A DNA stretch of 64,000 nucleotides from Macrocybe gigantea (taxonomy: Eukaryota > Basidiomycota > Agaricomycetes > Agaricales > Callistosporiaceae). Of this stretch, positions 61,603 to 64,000 are shown one piece after another. A program made the position numbers and the translations under genes. The first letter of the stretch is position 1. Each line of letters begins with the position of its first letter. Location: NCBI GenBank assembly GCA_011319805.1, contig SJRY01000329.1, forward strand, positions 124,001-188,000, written 5' to 3'. The notes under the pieces were generated by a model. That model did no database searches. It was given only the letters and a program-made list of their open reading frames with translations, and was not told where the DNA came from.

Positions 61603-63601
61603 ATGACCATTCCTTCCCCTGAAGCTCGGGATGGAAAATCGGGACCAAAGGACACGGAAATTTCTGTAGATGACCAAGGAATCGCAGTGGCAGCCAACCT
61701 AGACATCAGATCCCTGCTGATGCTCCTAGGTTTACATTTATCCTCGTATGTCCTCGAGCCATGTTTAAATGCCATCGATATTGACTTCAACATTTCCGCT
61801 TGGAACAGTGCATGGGGTGATAGAAGTATCTCATTTGCTGTCTATCTATTTCTCGTTGTCGTCTTCCCGTCCACCCTCGTCCCGGCTTCTATTTATGGCT
61901 TCGTAACCACCGGCTCAGGGATATTGTTCTCCAGCAACGTCGGTCACTTGATCGATAAGCACAACCGCCTTTTCGTCGTCCGTCTTGCGACGGCCATCCA
62001 AAAAATAAGCATGGGCGTTATTTACGCCATGTTTTTGCTCTACTTTCTGACCGCGCTCGGGTCTCACCTGGAATTCAAGGGCAGAGCAATTGCTGCATTC
62101 GTGGGCATGGTGCTATGTGGATGTCTCCTGAAGGTCTCGACGATATGTCTGAACCTGAGCATAGAGCGGGACTGGGCAACAACCATCGGCCAAGGATCCC
62201 CGGAACGCTTGACGACACTGAATACATGGCTTCGACGCACAGTGGAGTACACTTCCAGGTCTCATTTCCCTAGTCGATGCTGAGGCTAGGCTTTGGACGT
62301 TATAGGATCTGACATGTGACTTGGTCGCTCCTACGTTCGTCTCAGGCTTATCGGCCGGTGTCAGCTACTCGTTTGCAACCGGCTTCCTGGCAGGCATGAC
62401 TGCAGTATCGTTCTTCTTGGAGGCACGTCCTTATTTCATGAAGAAAGCACACTCTGGAAAACTCATAAATACCCATGACTGTAGATGGTTCTATGTGGAA
62501 TAACCTATAGACGATTCCCAGAACTTGCTATAAAGGAATCCGTTCCACTGCAACAACCACACAGTGTTCCGAACTCCAGACCGGAATCGACCGCCCAGAA
62601 GTTCCTCAACTGGATCGCACCCAAGGAGGTTGTCCACGATTTCGTCGAATTCTGCAAGATGCCTGTCTTCTTTAGTGAGCTATAATGTCTTGGTTGCAAA
62701 CCCCTTAAATTGACTAGCGATAGCATCGTTGTCGATCGCATCAATTTATTTGACCGTATGTCCTTTTTGCATATCTGTCGTTATGAATGTTCATGTGGAT
62801 TATCAAGGTCCTATCCTTCGATGGCACTATGTTAACGTTCCTCAAAAACGCCCGCGACTACAGCGACCCATTTCTAGCTGGCCAAAGAGCAGCTTGCACA
62901 GTTGGCGGCCTACTGGGAACGCTTCTGTTCCCTCTCATCTCACGTAGGCTAGGGCTGGTTAGAACAGGCTCCTGGTCAATATGGCAAGTCCCTTCACTCT
63001 CGCGGAAACCCAGAGAAAGTTCATGCCTCCGTCAGGTTTGAGTTTTCTTGTCTAGTGCCCGTCGTTATTTCATTATTCCACGGCGTCTCTGTCGAAAGTT
63101 CTGGTCACGCCAAAGTCCCCGCTTGGAACGCGGTCTTCCTATTCGGAGGTAGATCTGCCCTTTCCGCGGCTCTCGGATTCTAAACCTCGCATTTCTTTCA
63201 TTCATAAGGAATGGCGCTTTCTCGCATAGGCCTGTGGATGTTCGATCTGGCGCAGCTGCAAATTTTGCAAGAATCTCTCGATACCCATCCTCGGCGAAAT
63301 CGATTAACGTCTTTCCAATATGCATTTCAGGCAAGCACGTTCTCTTTCTTTTCATCCTCTTCCAGCGCTTCGAGTTCCAACTTGCTAAGGGTTTCTTTCC
63401 AATTCTCAGAACGTCTTCGACATGGCCAAATACGCACTCACGATGGGGTTGGCCAGACCTTCGGAATTTCGTTGGGCAGCCCTCACCAGCGTGATCATGG
63501 TTTTCACCGGGGGCTCGCTCTATGTTTTCGGGTACGCCAGACGTGTCCGGGGACATATTGCTCCGCATTGGCGGTGGCTCGAAAAATTCAAAGTTATATG
63601 A
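61603..63601 (+). CDS. Ferroportin-type transporter (SLC40 family)
   Basis: Membrane protein of the ferroportin1 family, which exports Fe2+ in animals and plants; the fungal role is not settled. Start at 61603 (MTIPSPEARDGKSGPKD). Helices and motifs: LMLLGLHLSSYVLEPCLNAI, WGDRSISFAVYLFLVVVFPS with STLVPASIYGFVTTGSGILF, VGHLIDKHNRLFVVRLATAI, CLNLSIERDWATTIGQGSPE (the IERDW motif typical of the family), LTTLNTWLRRT, then after the intron DLTCDLVAPTFVSGLSAGVS, a cytosolic loop, FDGTMLTFLKNARDYSDPFL, GGLLGTLLFPLISRRLGLVR, LSRIGLWMFDLAQLQILQES, FRWAALTSVIMVFTGGSLYV and the end RWLEKFKVI at 63601. Four to six introns, mainly in the 3' half. Usual length for the family (~500 aa). Confidence 0.85.
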
Positions 63602-64000
63602 TATCTCGAAGGAAAACTTTTGATTTGGTATTATTGTCAGACTCGGAATATCTGGGAATATGATGACTGTTATTTCGTGTAAAGGAATTTGAAGGGAAAG
63701 AAACATTTGGAATTTGGCAGAAGGACAAGTGGCCTTCTATCTCTGAAGAGCGGGTCCGATATATAGATAGTGGGCGCGGTTCGCTGCCGAAGTATGAGAA
63801 AATGTGGCGAATTATAAGGTGCGAATGAGTCTTCTCAAGACCTTAAGGTATCCTTAAACATAAAACAGCAAATAGGTTTTCTCTGGGAGAATTCATATTA
63901 TATGCCTACTCATTAGCAGTTTGACGATTCTACAATACAACATGAGGCACCCTGTCCGGAAATGCCTCTGAACGTATAAACCTGGTCTTCGCGACCAGAA
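63602..64000. other. 3' flank, nothing recognised
   Basis: AT-rich sequence after the ferroportin-like gene with no coding signal or repeat seen before the window ends. Confidence 0.4.

Overview
The window is nuclear DNA of a filamentous basidiomycete, most likely an agaricomycete mushroom. Genes are broken by many short spliceosomal introns (about 45-70 nt, GTRNGT donors, YAG acceptors) and lie close together on both strands. Several families are typical of mushrooms: laccase-type multicopper proteins, tandem DUF6697 proteins, a DUF4470-MYND protein, and a very large NTase-like/ankyrin protein. There are no operons, Shine-Dalgarno sites or prokaryotic features. I saw no tRNA, rRNA or intact transposon.

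Layout. 1-709(-): 5' part of ADE2 (purine synthesis), divergent from RSA3 (834-1505,+; 60S ribosome assembly) over a 124-bp promoter with a telomere-like box. 1582-7732(-): giant ankyrin protein. 8944-13316(-): SH3/polyQ/RA polarity protein of Bud14/Tea4 type, whose 5' end is duplicated in tandem (12939-13591 and 13727-14382). 14668-17384(-): laccase-like gene. 21930-24505(+): broken laccase paralogue. The two lie about 4.5 kb apart in gene-poor DNA. 26582-28869(-): DHA1-type MFS transporter. 30561-33026(+): 2-isopropylmalate synthase with many frame breaks. 33756-35987(-): Mch1/nodulin-like MFS transporter. 36391-40189(-): WD40-type inositol polyphosphate 5-phosphatase. 41095-41646(+): small single-pass membrane protein. 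42077-43946 and ~44650-46171(+): two DUF6697 paralogues. 46297-49997(-): DUF4470-MYND protein. 50521-53323(-): GH85 ENGase, divergent from RNA14/CstF77 (53802-57130,+). 58118-60522(+): multi-pass membrane protein. 60842-61461(-): HSP20, divergent from a ferroportin-type transporter (61603-63601,+).

The window mixes housekeeping genes (purine and leucine synthesis, ribosome assembly, mRNA 3'-end processing, phosphoinositide turnover) with lineage-specific families. It does not read as one pathway cluster.

Two points matter most. (1) Both laccase-like genes have aspartates where the copper-binding L1 motif HWHG should be (DFDG) and Gln for the second His of L2 (HSH to HSQ), while L3 and L4, and so the type-1 copper site, are kept. 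This looks like a laccase-derived subfamily without a working trinuclear cluster. (2) Almost every conserved gene has one or more single-base frame breaks, mostly one base missing from a short run. They hit genes of unrelated function whose amino acids are otherwise well conserved, so they are probably sequence errors and not mass pseudogenisation. Exon models below allow for this.
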